Assembly: GCA_045600845.1 (NCBI GenBank)
Contig: JAZRYR010000026.1
Span: forward strand, 27,936-91,935
Reading direction: 5' to 3'
DNA: 64,000 nt
Source: RGIG5612 sp045600845
GTDB taxonomy: Bacteria; Bacillota; Clostridia; Lachnospirales; Lachnospiraceae
Part shown: positions 53,813-61,738 of the stretch, piece after piece
Numbering within the stretch: position 1 is the stretch's first letter
How the letters are laid out: each line of letters begins with the position of its first letter
Made by a program: the position numbers and the translations under genes
Notes under the pieces: model-generated
Told to the model about the DNA's origin: nothing
The model's input: only the letters and a program-made list of their open reading frames with translations
Databases searched by the model: none

Positions 53813-54490
53813 TCAATCAACCTCAAATTTGTATCCCATTCCCCAGATAGTTTTTATATACTCTCCGCATTCGCCAAGTTTTGAACGTATTTTTTTTACA
53901 TGGGTATCGATGGTTCTGGCATCACCAAAGTAATCATAATTCCAAACACTGTTCAGAATTTTTTCTCTGGATAAAGCAATCCCTTTATTTTCCGCAAAAT
54001 AACAAAGAAGTTCAAATTCTTTAAAGCTCAATTCTACTTCCTGTCCATCCACCGTAACAACATGAGACGTTTTATTAATGGATAACTTACCAACTTCAAT
54101 AATATCTTCTTCATTTAATTTATTGGCTCTTCTAAGGATTGCGTCTATTCTGGCAACCAGAATCTTCGGACTGAAAGGTTTTGTAATATATTCATCAATG
54201 CCAAGGTCATATCCTAACAGTTCGTCTGTCTCGTCCCCTTTTGCAGTCAGCATAATAATCGGAACTTTGGAGAATTTTCGGATTTCACGGCAGGTTTCCC
54301 AGCCATCCATCTTCGGCATCATCACATCCAATATTACCAAATCAATATTTTTATCTTCATACATTCGATCAAGAGCTTCTTCTCCATTGGATGCTTCCAC
54401 AACGGAATAATCCTTTGCTATTAAAAAGTCTCCAACGAGTTTTCTCATTCTGGCCTCATCGTCAACTACCAAGATTTTTAATTCGTTCAT
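53813..54490 (-). CDS. OmpR/PhoB-type response regulator
   Basis: 225 residues. Receiver domain with acidic pocket VVDDEARMRK, phospho-acceptor Asp55 in VILDVMMPKMDGWE, and the Thr/Lys contacts in IMLTAKGD and ITKPFSPK. The winged-helix output contains LSFKEFELLCYFAENKG and DARTIDTHVKKIRSKLG. It partners the kinase at 52058. The ATG has AGGAGG. Confidence 0.97.
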   Translation of the reverse strand: MNELKILVVDDEARMRKLVGDFLIAKDYSVVEASNGEEALDRMYEDKNIDLVILDVMMPKMDGWETCREIRKFSKVPIIMLTAKGDETDELLGYDLGIDEYITKPFSPKILVARIDAILRRANKLNEEDIIEVGKLSINKTSHVVTVDGQEVELSFKEFELLCYFAENKGIALSREKILNSVWNYDYFGDARTIDTHVKKIRSKLGECGEYIKTIWGMGYKFEVD

Positions 54491-54550
54491 ACAAAACCTC
54501 CTGCGATTGTTTGTCCGATAATATAATAATAATGTGATAAATTTATGAAA

Positions 54551-55129
54551 CTAAAAAGCAATAACACCCAAATGCTCCAACAGAATTTTCAGTCCGATCA
54601 GAATCAAAATTACACCGCCGATAATTTCTGCTTTCGTTTTAAATTTCGCTCCGAATTTATTTCCGATTACAACACCTATAAAAGATAGAATAAACGTGGA
54701 AATGCCGATAATCGTGATGGAAGACCAAATATTTATACTTAAAAAAGCAAAGGAAATACCAACTGCCAAAGCGTCAATGCTGGTCGCAATTGCCAGAACA
54801 AACAATTCCCCGACTTTCAATTTGAATTCTGCTTCTTCTTCCCCCGGATTCTTCATTTCCTTAATCGCATCAAAAAGCATTTTTCCACCAATGAAAGCCA
54901 ATAATACAAATGCAATCCAATGATCAAATCGAGTAATATATTTTTCAAAATTTCGGCAGACCAGCCATCCGATCCATGGCATGAATGCTTGAAAAAAGCC
55001 GAAAAAAGCCGCAATGACCACACCGGCTTTCCAATTAAATTTTCGCATAGAAAGACCTTTGCATAGAGCTACCGCAAAGGCATCCATGGAAAGACCTATC
55101 CCAATTAACAATACTTCGATAAATGACAT
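54551..55129 (-). CDS. mntP: Manganese efflux pump MntP
   Basis: 192 residues from the ATG at 55129 (MSFIEVLLIGIGLSMD). Six membrane helices and the two MntP Asp motifs, GLSMDAFAVALCKG and ATSIDALAVGISF. It exports Mn2+. An upstream in-frame ATG at 55147 would have its codons overlap the TATAAT box and lacks a ribosome-binding site. The chosen ATG lies 6 nt after the -10, so the mRNA is probably leaderless. It is divergent from rqcH with overlapping promoters. No yybP-ykoY-like manganese riboswitch fits in the 53-bp gap. Confidence 0.94.
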   Translation of the reverse strand: MSFIEVLLIGIGLSMDAFAVALCKGLSMRKFNWKAGVVIAAFFGFFQAFMPWIGWLVCRNFEKYITRFDHWIAFVLLAFIGGKMLFDAIKEMKNPGEEEAEFKLKVGELFVLAIATSIDALAVGISFAFLSINIWSSITIIGISTFILSFIGVVIGNKFGAKFKTKAEIIGGVILILIGLKILLEHLGVIAF

Positions 55130-55135
55130 GAGAAC

Positions 55136-55164
55136 ATTATATATCATTTGACTGTATTTAACAA
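55136..55164 (-). promoter_or_regulatory. Candidate leaderless mntP promoter
   Basis: Minus strand TTGTTA (55159-55164), 17-bp spacer, TATAAT (55136-55141), six bases to the ATG at 55129. Its -35 lies in the spacer of the rqcH promoter and the rqcH -35 in its own spacer. Confidence 0.65.
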
Positions 55165-55176
55165 TTCAACTATATT
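55148..55176 (+). promoter_or_regulatory. Candidate leaderless rqcH promoter
   Basis: TTGACT (55148-55153), 17-bp spacer, TATATT (55171-55176), then aatgtt and the ATG at 55183. No Shine-Dalgarno is present in the gap. Confidence 0.65.
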
Positions 55177-55182
55177 AATGTT

Positions 55183-56934
55183 ATGGCTTTTGATGGAAGT
55201 ATTATTGCATGCATAGTGGAGGAACTGAATCGGACCATTCTGGATGGAAGGATTATAAAAATAGCTCAGCCGGAAAAGGATGAGCTTTTGTTGACCATAA
55301 AAAAAGAAGGTAATCCATTCCGTCTTTTAATGGATGCATCCCCTTCTCTTCCAATCATTTACTTAACCGAATATAATCAGACGGCGCCGCTTCAGGCTCC
55401 TGCCTTTTGTATGTTGCTCCGAAAGCATCTCCTGAACGGACGGATCGTCCGCATTTCTCAGCCATCCTTAGAAAGAATCATTGATATAGAAATCGAACAT
55501 TTTAACGAAATGGGAGATCTCTGCTGCAAGATTCTGACGATTGAAATAATGGGTAAGCATAGCAATATCATCTTCCGGGATGGAACGAAAATTTTAGATA
55601 GCATTAAACATGTTTCTGCCTTGGTCAGTTCTGTCCGGGAAGTTTTTCCGGGAAAAGAATACTTTATTCCATTTGAACATGATAAAAAAGATCCTTTAAC
55701 ATTTATCAGCGAAAATCCTTTTATTAATGATGAATTTTTCCAGAAGAACCATACGGTTTCCAAAGCGATTTATTCTTTCTTTACCGGAATCAGCCCGATT
55801 CTATCAGAAGAAATATGTTATACTGCCGGAATTGACTCCGATCGTCCGTTTTCCTCTTTAAACAAAGTAGAACGTACCAAGCTAAATTCTGCATTTCATC
55901 AGATAATAAACGATATCAAGGAAAAACGATTTCAGCCAAATATCGTATATGAAAATGATATCCCGGTCTTCTTCGGGGCTTTTGATTATAATCTTTATCA
56001 AGATCAGAAAAAGGTATTTTATGATAGTATTTCTTCTCTTCTATTCGATTATTATGCAAAGAAACAGAAATATACGACTCTCCGTCAGAAAACAGCAGAT
56101 TTACGTCAGATTGTTCAGACACTTTTAAATAAAGACTATAAAAAATATGACCTCCAATTAAAACAGATTAAGGATACGGAAAAAAAAGACAAATATCAGT
56201 TATATGGTGAATTAATTACTGCATATGGTTATAATGTTCCGGCAAAATCCACTTCCATGACGGCTTTAAATTATCACACCAATGAGGAAATCACCATTCC
56301 TTTAGACCCGACCTTGAGTGCTATTGATAACGGAAAAAAATATTTTGAAAAATATTCCAAATTAAAACGGACCTTTGATGCGTTGTCTGAAATTGTAAAA
56401 GAAACAAAAGATGAAATTGATCACTTGGAATCGATTTCTGTATCTTTATCTTCTGCCGTAAATGAAGCGGACATTTCCGAGATTAAACGGGAAATGGTAG
56501 AAAGCGGATATATAAAGAATAAAGGAAATGCCAAAGGACAACCACTAAAAAAAGCGGTAAAGTCCAAACCATTGCATTATATTTCCAGTGATGGATTTGA
56601 TATTTACGTTGGAAAGAATAATTACCAAAATGACTATATTTCCTTTAAGCTGGCCGAAAACAATGATTGGTGGTTTCATGCGAAGAAGATTCCGGGTTCT
56701 CATGTCATCGTAAAGTCCAACGGAAAGGAAATCCCGGACCGTACCTTTGAAGAGGCTGCTTCTTTAGCTGCCCACTATTCGAAGGCGGAGGGTTCCGAAA
56801 AGGTGGAAATTGACTACATCCAGAAAAAGCATCTGAAAAAGCCAGCTGGTGCAAAGCCGGGCTTTGTAATCTATCATACCAACTATTCCATGACGGCTTC
56901 CACGGATATCGGTAATATCAAAGAAGCAGAATAG
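55183..56934 (+). CDS. rqcH: RqcH / NFACT ribosome quality-control protein (Rqc2 homologue, FbpA family)
   Basis: 583 residues. The NFACT-N domain starts MAFDGSIIACIVEELN and has LRLLMDASPS-like strand LLMDASPSLP and MLLRKHLLNGRI. A coiled-coil middle spans about 290-440. The C-terminal NFACT-R domain has GFDIYVGKNNYQNDYISFK, NDWWFHAKKIPGSHVIV and HYSKAEGSEKVEIDY. RqcH binds obstructed 50S subunits and adds C-terminal Ala tails (established in B. subtilis). It is one of two plus-strand genes and shares an intergenic region with mntP. Confidence 0.95.
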   Translation: MAFDGSIIACIVEELNRTILDGRIIKIAQPEKDELLLTIKKEGNPFRLLMDASPSLPIIYLTEYNQTAPLQAPAFCMLLRKHLLNGRIVRISQPSLERIIDIEIEHFNEMGDLCCKILTIEIMGKHSNIIFRDGTKILDSIKHVSALVSSVREVFPGKEYFIPFEHDKKDPLTFISENPFINDEFFQKNHTVSKAIYSFFTGISPILSEEICYTAGIDSDRPFSSLNKVERTKLNSAFHQIINDIKEKRFQPNIVYENDIPVFFGAFDYNLYQDQKKVFYDSISSLLFDYYAKKQKYTTLRQKTADLRQIVQTLLNKDYKKYDLQLKQIKDTEKKDKYQLYGELITAYGYNVPAKSTSMTALNYHTNEEITIPLDPTLSAIDNGKKYFEKYSKLKRTFDALSEIVKETKDEIDHLESISVSLSSAVNEADISEIKREMVESGYIKNKGNAKGQPLKKAVKSKPLHYISSDGFDIYVGKNNYQNDYISFKLAENNDWWFHAKKIPGSHVIVKSNGKEIPDRTFEEAASLAAHYSKAEGSEKVEIDYIQKKHLKKPAGAKPGFVIYHTNYSMTASTDIGNIKEAE

Positions 56935-56979
56935 ACATCCGTTCGTTCGCTGAATTGCGGCTTTCGTCAGAATAAAAAT

Positions 56980-57004
56980 TGCAGCCCTCTATTGAGCGGC
57001 TGCA
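56980..57004 (+). terminator. rqcH terminator overlapping the plsC end
   Basis: TGCAGCC/GGCTGCA stem with an 11-nt loop followed by a U-rich ATTTAATTT. It includes the last codons of the convergent plsC gene. Confidence 0.6.
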
Positions 57005-57678
57005 TTTAATTTCTCCAGCATCATTTCCCGGACTTTATCGCCAATTTCACTGTTTGACATGGAGACCACCTCATCCGCCTCAATCAGCCCGGCAAAATCA
57101 TAATTCACTTCCGTACCACGGAATGGAAAGTTCTTGCTGATCTTTTCATTATTCTGGGACACTACCACTAAAACCGGCACATGAGCTTTCTTTGCAATCT
57201 TAAACAGGCCATTATGAAACGGCAATAAAGGTTCCTCATTTGTCTTATTGCGGGTGCCTTCCGGATACACAACCATAGAAAACTTATCCTCTTTTAAGAA
57301 CTGAGCCGCTTTATTAATCGTGTTCAACGCATTTCTAGGATTATCCCGGTCAATTGCCATAAAGCAACATCTCTTGATAATCTTTCCAAAAGCAGGCACT
57401 TTAAAATTTTCCGGTTTGGAAATAAAACACAGATCTGCACTTTTATCAATAACCTCCCAAAGCAAAATCGGGTCAAAAGCAGACCGGTGGTTTCCTACCA
57501 CAAGATATCTTCCCTCTTTTGGAATCCATTCCTCTCCGGTAACTTTAATCTTGATCCGCGCAAAAAACTTTACGATTTTCGTACAGGCATAAAGAAGGAA
57601 CCGATAGAATTTACTATCCGTTTCGTAGTCTTTATTTTTATTTATAAACAGTGAGCAGATAATTGAAAAAACAAACAT
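56989..57678 (-). CDS. plsC: 1-acyl-sn-glycerol-3-phosphate acyltransferase
   Basis: 229 residues. Motif I NHRSAFDP (HxxxxD), motif II around AIDRDNPRNALN and motif III VYPEGTRNKTNE. An N-terminal hydrophobic segment anchors it to the membrane. It acylates lysophosphatidate to phosphatidate. It starts 2 bp after the diacylglycerol-kinase-like gene with no separate ribosome-binding site, so translation is coupled and the two lipid genes form a unit. Confidence 0.95.
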   Translation of the reverse strand: MFVFSIICSLFINKNKDYETDSKFYRFLLYACTKIVKFFARIKIKVTGEEWIPKEGRYLVVGNHRSAFDPILLWEVIDKSADLCFISKPENFKVPAFGKIIKRCCFMAIDRDNPRNALNTINKAAQFLKEDKFSMVVYPEGTRNKTNEEPLLPFHNGLFKIAKKAHVPVLVVVSQNNEKISKNFPFRGTEVNYDFAGLIEADEVVSMSNSEIGDKVREMMLEKLNAAAQ

Positions 57679-57680
57679 TA

Positions 57681-58535
57681 TTATCTAAAAGCGTGATATT
57701 TTACAACATTGATGATTGGCTCTCCGTCAATCTCTATAAAGTTTGGTGCATCAAATTCTACTGTAATATCATGTCCTGTCAGAAAAACGCATCTTGGATT
57801 GGTTACATGTTTTCCCGAGAATACTGCCGGGAACCCCGTGGCCATCTGAAAACGATTGGCATTCTGGAAAAGCATTAAAGTCAGAGACTGGTCCTCATTT
57901 AAACGTTCCTGCATCGGCGCCACCATCATGCCACCGCCAAAGAATCTTCCGTTCATCGTCGGAGCCATCCAGACTCTTTCAAATTCATAATCCTTTCCAT
58001 CTACACATACTTTTGCGTTACCCGGAGTATATTTAAATAAAATCGCATTTATCGCTATGGGCGTATAATTTGTCTTGGCTGTTTTCTTTCTGGTTTTCAG
58101 TTCTTCTGCGTCATAACAAACCAAACCATCAATGCCGAAACCAATATTATTGATAAAAAAATAGTTCTGGCCATTTACCTCTGCCTGTGGAAGATTCTTT
58201 AAATACTCATTCACCTTCACAGGGGCGCAAGGAGCTTTCATATTAATATCATTCAAAAAGTCATTTCCAGACCCGCCTGGATATAAGAAAATCTCATTAT
58301 CCGGAAATTGTCCCTTACAATCATTTACAAAATGATTAAAGGTTCCATCCCCCCCGCAAACGATAATCTTATCGTCTTCCGAACAGTTTTTAAAAAAAAC
58401 GGAATAATCTGATAATTCGGTCATTTTAACAAACTCACAGGCGTCGCCGGGAAGATAAGTAAGAACCTTTTTTGCTTCTGATTCCCCTGTACTGTTGCTT
58501 GAATACGGATTAAATAAAATGTACTGCTTACCCAA
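57681..58535 (-). CDS. Diacylglycerol/lipid kinase family protein
   Basis: 284 residues of the DAGK catalytic family. VCGGDGTFNHFVND (GGDGT nucleotide motif) and YPGGSGNDFLND are present, then the beta-sandwich part (IGFGIDGLVCYDAEE, GRFFGGGMMVAP). The start is TTG at 58535: AGGAGGG lies 7 nt upstream and no better ATG exists. It may phosphorylate diacylglycerol or a related lipid; the exact substrate cannot be read from sequence. It sits between recN and plsC. Confidence 0.9.
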   Translation of the reverse strand: MGKQYILFNPYSSNSTGESEAKKVLTYLPGDACEFVKMTELSDYSVFFKNCSEDDKIIVCGGDGTFNHFVNDCKGQFPDNEIFLYPGGSGNDFLNDINMKAPCAPVKVNEYLKNLPQAEVNGQNYFFINNIGFGIDGLVCYDAEELKTRKKTAKTNYTPIAINAILFKYTPGNAKVCVDGKDYEFERVWMAPTMNGRFFGGGMMVAPMQERLNEDQSLTLMLFQNANRFQMATGFPAVFSGKHVTNPRCVFLTGHDITVEFDAPNFIEIDGEPIINVVKYHAFR

Positions 58536-58548
58536 TCAAGAACCCTCC

Positions 58549-60231
58549 TCATACTGTTAATTTATATTTATCAGCGTTATCAATCAGTTCCTTTGCGTTC
58601 ACCCTAGCCGCAGAAGAAACCTCTACCCCACCTAATATATTTGCCAGTTCTTCGATTCTTTCCTTATCCGACAATTTTATGACACCGGATATCGTAGACC
58701 CATCCGTTACTTCTTTTTTTATGCTGTAATGAGAGTCGGCCATTGCTGCAATCTGAGGAAGATGGGTAATACAGATAATCTGATGATTCTTACTCAGCAA
58801 TTCCAATTTTTCTGCAACCTTACCTGCTGTTTTCCCACTGATTCCTGTATCAATTTCATCAAAAATCATGGTGGAAATTTCATCATTTTCCGCAATAGAC
58901 GATTTTATGGCCAACATAATTCTGGACAGTTCTCCGCCAGATGCAGTTTTCACCATAGGCGATAAGGGTTCTCCCGGATTGGTGGATAACATAAATTCCA
59001 CTTTATCATATCCATTTACCGAAATCTTCGCTGCCTTATCAAACTGTATCTTAAACTCAACATTCAGAAAGTTCAGGTCAATCAGATTCCGGATAATCAA
59101 AGGCTCCAGTTTTCTTGCGGCTTTTATGCGGGAAGCAGATAAATCATTGGCAAGTTTATTTAATTTCACTGCGCAGCTCTTCATTTCCAGCTCTTTTTCC
59201 GCTTTCAGAGATTCGTAGTTTTTATATCTTTCCAGTTTTTCTGATAATCCCTGCGCATAATCGGAAATACTTTCAAGGGAATTACCATATTTGCTCTTTA
59301 AATGGTTGATCTGATTTAGCCGTTCCTGGATTTCTTTATAACGGCTGCCGTCGAATTTATTATTTTCAATATAATGGGAAAGATCTCTGGAGATATCTTT
59401 CGCCAGAGAATCCAGATCCAACAAGGAAGATTTATAAGAAGACAGCTCTGATTCATAAATAACAGCTTCATTCAGATTTTTTAAAGCCTCTGCAATTTTA
59501 ACCAGGACTCCGCCAGATTCATCAGCCAAAGAAATATATGCCTTATTTAAGTCGGTATTAATTCTTTCCGAATTTGTAAGCTTTTTATATTCTGTTTCTA
59601 AAGCTTCATCTTCTCCTTTACTCAAACCAGCTTCTTCTATTTCTTTTAATTCAAACTTCAGAAGTTCTGTTTCCCGTTTTAAATTTTCCTCATCCAGATG
59701 AAATTCCAGATATTCTTTTCTCAGGGCTTTATATTTATCATAATAGGATTTCAGTTCCGATTTCAGGTTTTTGATTTCTGCTCCCCCAAAATCATCCACA
59801 ATCGCCAGATGTTTCGCTGGGTCTAAAAGAGACTGATTGTCATGCTGGCCATGTACATCAATCAGAAGACTTGTAATCCTGCGTAAAGTCGATAAAGTAA
59901 CCGACTCTCCATTAATCTTGGATGTACTGGATTCTGGAGTCAGTTTTCTTGTAATTAATATATTGTTTTCATCTGGAGAAATGCCAAGAGATTCCAGCAT
60001 CGAGAGAAGAACCGGATCTTCCGTAGTAAATAATAGTTCCGCCAACCCATAATCTGCACCAGTCCGGATCATGGATTTATTTGCTTTATCACCTAAAGCA
60101 ATATTAATGGCACCAATAATAATGGACTTACCAGCCCCGGTTTCCCCGGTTAAGATGTTAAGTCCTTTTGAAAAATCAATATCCGCTTCTTTGATCAAAG
60201 CCAAATTTTTAATGTGTACATTCGTTAACAT
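58549..60231 (-). CDS. recN: DNA repair protein RecN
   Basis: 560 residues, SMC-like. N-terminal Walker A in LTGETGAGKSIIIGAI, long coiled coil (about 150-370), then the ABC signature in TASGGELSRIMLAIKS and Walker B MIFDEIDTGISG, HLPQIAAMAD. It acts at double-strand breaks. It starts immediately at the argR stop (TAAATG), the conserved argR-recN pair. No LexA box is seen in front of argR. Confidence 0.98.
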   Translation of the reverse strand: MLTNVHIKNLALIKEADIDFSKGLNILTGETGAGKSIIIGAINIALGDKANKSMIRTGADYGLAELLFTTEDPVLLSMLESLGISPDENNILITRKLTPESSTSKINGESVTLSTLRRITSLLIDVHGQHDNQSLLDPAKHLAIVDDFGGAEIKNLKSELKSYYDKYKALRKEYLEFHLDEENLKRETELLKFELKEIEEAGLSKGEDEALETEYKKLTNSERINTDLNKAYISLADESGGVLVKIAEALKNLNEAVIYESELSSYKSSLLDLDSLAKDISRDLSHYIENNKFDGSRYKEIQERLNQINHLKSKYGNSLESISDYAQGLSEKLERYKNYESLKAEKELEMKSCAVKLNKLANDLSASRIKAARKLEPLIIRNLIDLNFLNVEFKIQFDKAAKISVNGYDKVEFMLSTNPGEPLSPMVKTASGGELSRIMLAIKSSIAENDEISTMIFDEIDTGISGKTAGKVAEKLELLSKNHQIICITHLPQIAAMADSHYSIKKEVTDGSTISGVIKLSDKERIEELANILGGVEVSSAARVNAKELIDNADKYKLTV

Positions 60232-60684
60232 TTACACACTCTTAATAAGCTGTTTGATTTTGTCAGCGACAGTCACGGCATCATTTTCCGAACGGGTAGC
60301 ACACATTATCGTATCATCGCCCGCAATACTTCCTACGATTTCACTTAAGTTGATACTATCCAAAGCAGCGGCTACGGCCATCGCCATTCCGCTGACGGTT
60401 TTAATCACTACAATATTTCCCGCCGGCAGAATACTCTGATAGCCTTCTTTAAAAATACGCAGATATTTTTCATCATCGGCTATTTTTGCTTCCGGATAAT
60501 AATATTTGCTCCCGCCTTTTCCATTTGGAATTTTTTCCAAATGAAGAGCTCGGATGTCTCGAGAAATGGTAGCTTGCGTTACATCAAAACCAGCTTCCGT
60601 AAGATATTTTGCTAATTCTTCCTGAGTCTCGATATTGTATTTGGAAATTAATTCAATTATTTTATCCTGTCTTCTTGCTTTCAT
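60232..60684 (-). CDS. argR: Arginine repressor ArgR/AhrC
   Basis: 150 residues from the ATG at 60684 (MKARRQDKIIELI). N-terminal winged helix with TQEELAKYLTEAGFDVTQATISRDI; C-terminal hexamerisation and arginine-binding domain with GSIAGDDTIMCATRS. It represses arginine synthesis genes, none of which is nearby. The longer frame to 60708 would need a TTG inside the promoter. A TATAAT lies 6 nt before the ATG, suggesting a leaderless message for argR-recN-DAGK-plsC. Confidence 0.97.
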   Translation of the reverse strand: MKARRQDKIIELISKYNIETQEELAKYLTEAGFDVTQATISRDIRALHLEKIPNGKGGSKYYYPEAKIADDEKYLRIFKEGYQSILPAGNIVVIKTVSGMAMAVAAALDSINLSEIVGSIAGDDTIMCATRSENDAVTVADKIKQLIKSV

Positions 60685-60690
60685 ACCGTT

Positions 60691-60719
60691 ATTATATATT
60701 AATTGCAAATTCTATTCAA
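60691..60719 (-). promoter_or_regulatory. Candidate leaderless argR promoter
   Basis: Minus strand TTGAAT (60714-60719), 17-bp spacer, TATAAT (60691-60696), six bases (aacggt) to the ATG. The -35 lies in the last codons of the FdhD-like gene. Confidence 0.65.
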
Positions 60720-61545
60720 TATTATTGAATATTATTCGTTCTTCCCCACAGTATACTTTAAAAGAATCTCCTCTTGCAAATCCTACTAAAGTCATATCAT
60801 TATTCATGGCATATTCAATCGCCTGTTTGGTAGCAGCAGATTTTGAAGCAAAGAAGTTACAACCCAAAATATGACAAGCTTCCAAGGTTTCTTTAAATAC
60901 TCTGCCGGTAGATAGGATTGCGGAACTGGAGAGATCAATTCCTAAAGATAAGGCATGCCCTAAAACTTTATAAACCGCATTGGATTTATTAATATCTTCC
61001 ATAAATTTAATGGATGCATATCCATCATATATTTCTGCTGCGTGAACAGCACCGGTATTTTTAAATAATTCCGACTTATCGGTAAAAGCTTTCATTCCAT
61101 CCATGAGCTGCTGTGCAGAAATAAAAAAATTCCGCCCCCAATCGGTAGAATACTCCGGATGTCCAAAAGTCATATCTTCTTCCAGATCAAACATTGATGT
61201 CCTCCGCTCCAGTCCTTCTACAAAAACACAAGCGGTAAAGCGGTCCTCTCCGGAAGGAATAATTCGTACTTCTTTAATCTTTTCCGGTTTCACCGTCGTC
61301 TTGGCCGCACAGAATCCCAAAGCAAATTCTTCCATGTTGTCCGGAAGTATATCAGTACCAACCAGAAAGCGTCCTTGCATGGAACGGGTAAATGCAGAAA
61401 CACTCTTGCTTCCCAGCATTTGCGCATCATTCATAAATAATCTTAAATGACATTCATCGACTACCGTTGTATCTTCCTCGGCCAATTTCCCATCTCTATA
61501 AGACTGAACTGGTCCGGTAATATATAATTCATTATAATCTTCCAC
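60712..61545 (-). CDS. FdhD-like protein lacking the CxxC sulfurtransferase motif
   Basis: 277 residues. FdhD-family blocks are present: LAEEDTTVVDECHLRLFMND, ALGFCAAKT, the FKNTGAVHAAEIYDG segment, LSTGRVFKET, and the C-terminal SKSAATKQAIEYA and LVGFARGDSFKVYC. Where FdhD carries the CxxC pair that passes sulfur to the formate dehydrogenase molybdenum cofactor, this protein reads EDMTFGHPEYSTDWG and has no cysteine pair. It may therefore bind a molybdopterin nucleotide without sulfur transfer. Start is GTG at 61545 with GAGG upstream. No formate dehydrogenase or molybdopterin genes lie nearby. Confidence 0.78.
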   Translation of the reverse strand: MEDYNELYITGPVQSYRDGKLAEEDTTVVDECHLRLFMNDAQMLGSKSVSAFTRSMQGRFLVGTDILPDNMEEFALGFCAAKTTVKPEKIKEVRIIPSGEDRFTACVFVEGLERRTSMFDLEEDMTFGHPEYSTDWGRNFFISAQQLMDGMKAFTDKSELFKNTGAVHAAEIYDGYASIKFMEDINKSNAVYKVLGHALSLGIDLSSSAILSTGRVFKETLEACHILGCNFFASKSAATKQAIEYAMNNDMTLVGFARGDSFKVYCGEERIIFNNIE

Positions 61546-61645
61546 TTTTTCTTCCTCATCTTTAAAACAAGTCCCTTCAGGACTGTCTTGCAGTCGTCAA
61601 GTGCATTCGTGCAAGCACAATGTACTTTCCTCATCGCTAAAACAA

Positions 61646-61681
61646 AAACAAGGTATCTTAATTAATTAAGATACCTTGTTT
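61646..61681. terminator. Terminator of uraA
   Basis: Perfect 36-bp inverted repeat (AAACAAGGTATCTTAATT and its complement) followed on the minus strand by TTTGTTTT, 57 bp beyond the uraA stop. It may work both ways, but only uraA reads into it. Confidence 0.88.
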
Positions 61682-61738
61682 ATTTTAATTTATAGATTAT
61701 TTATTTGCAATAAACAAAGTTGACTTTATCCGCAGATA

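Noticed and set aside
54491..55182. Manganese riboswitch controlling mntP
   Set aside because: The gap to rqcH is 53 bp and filled by promoters; there is no room for the yybP-ykoY aptamer.
61546..61645. Molybdenum-cofactor riboswitch ahead of the FdhD-like gene
   Set aside because: Some short stems (GTCC/GGAC, GACTGC area) exist, but no match to the known conserved core could be seen.
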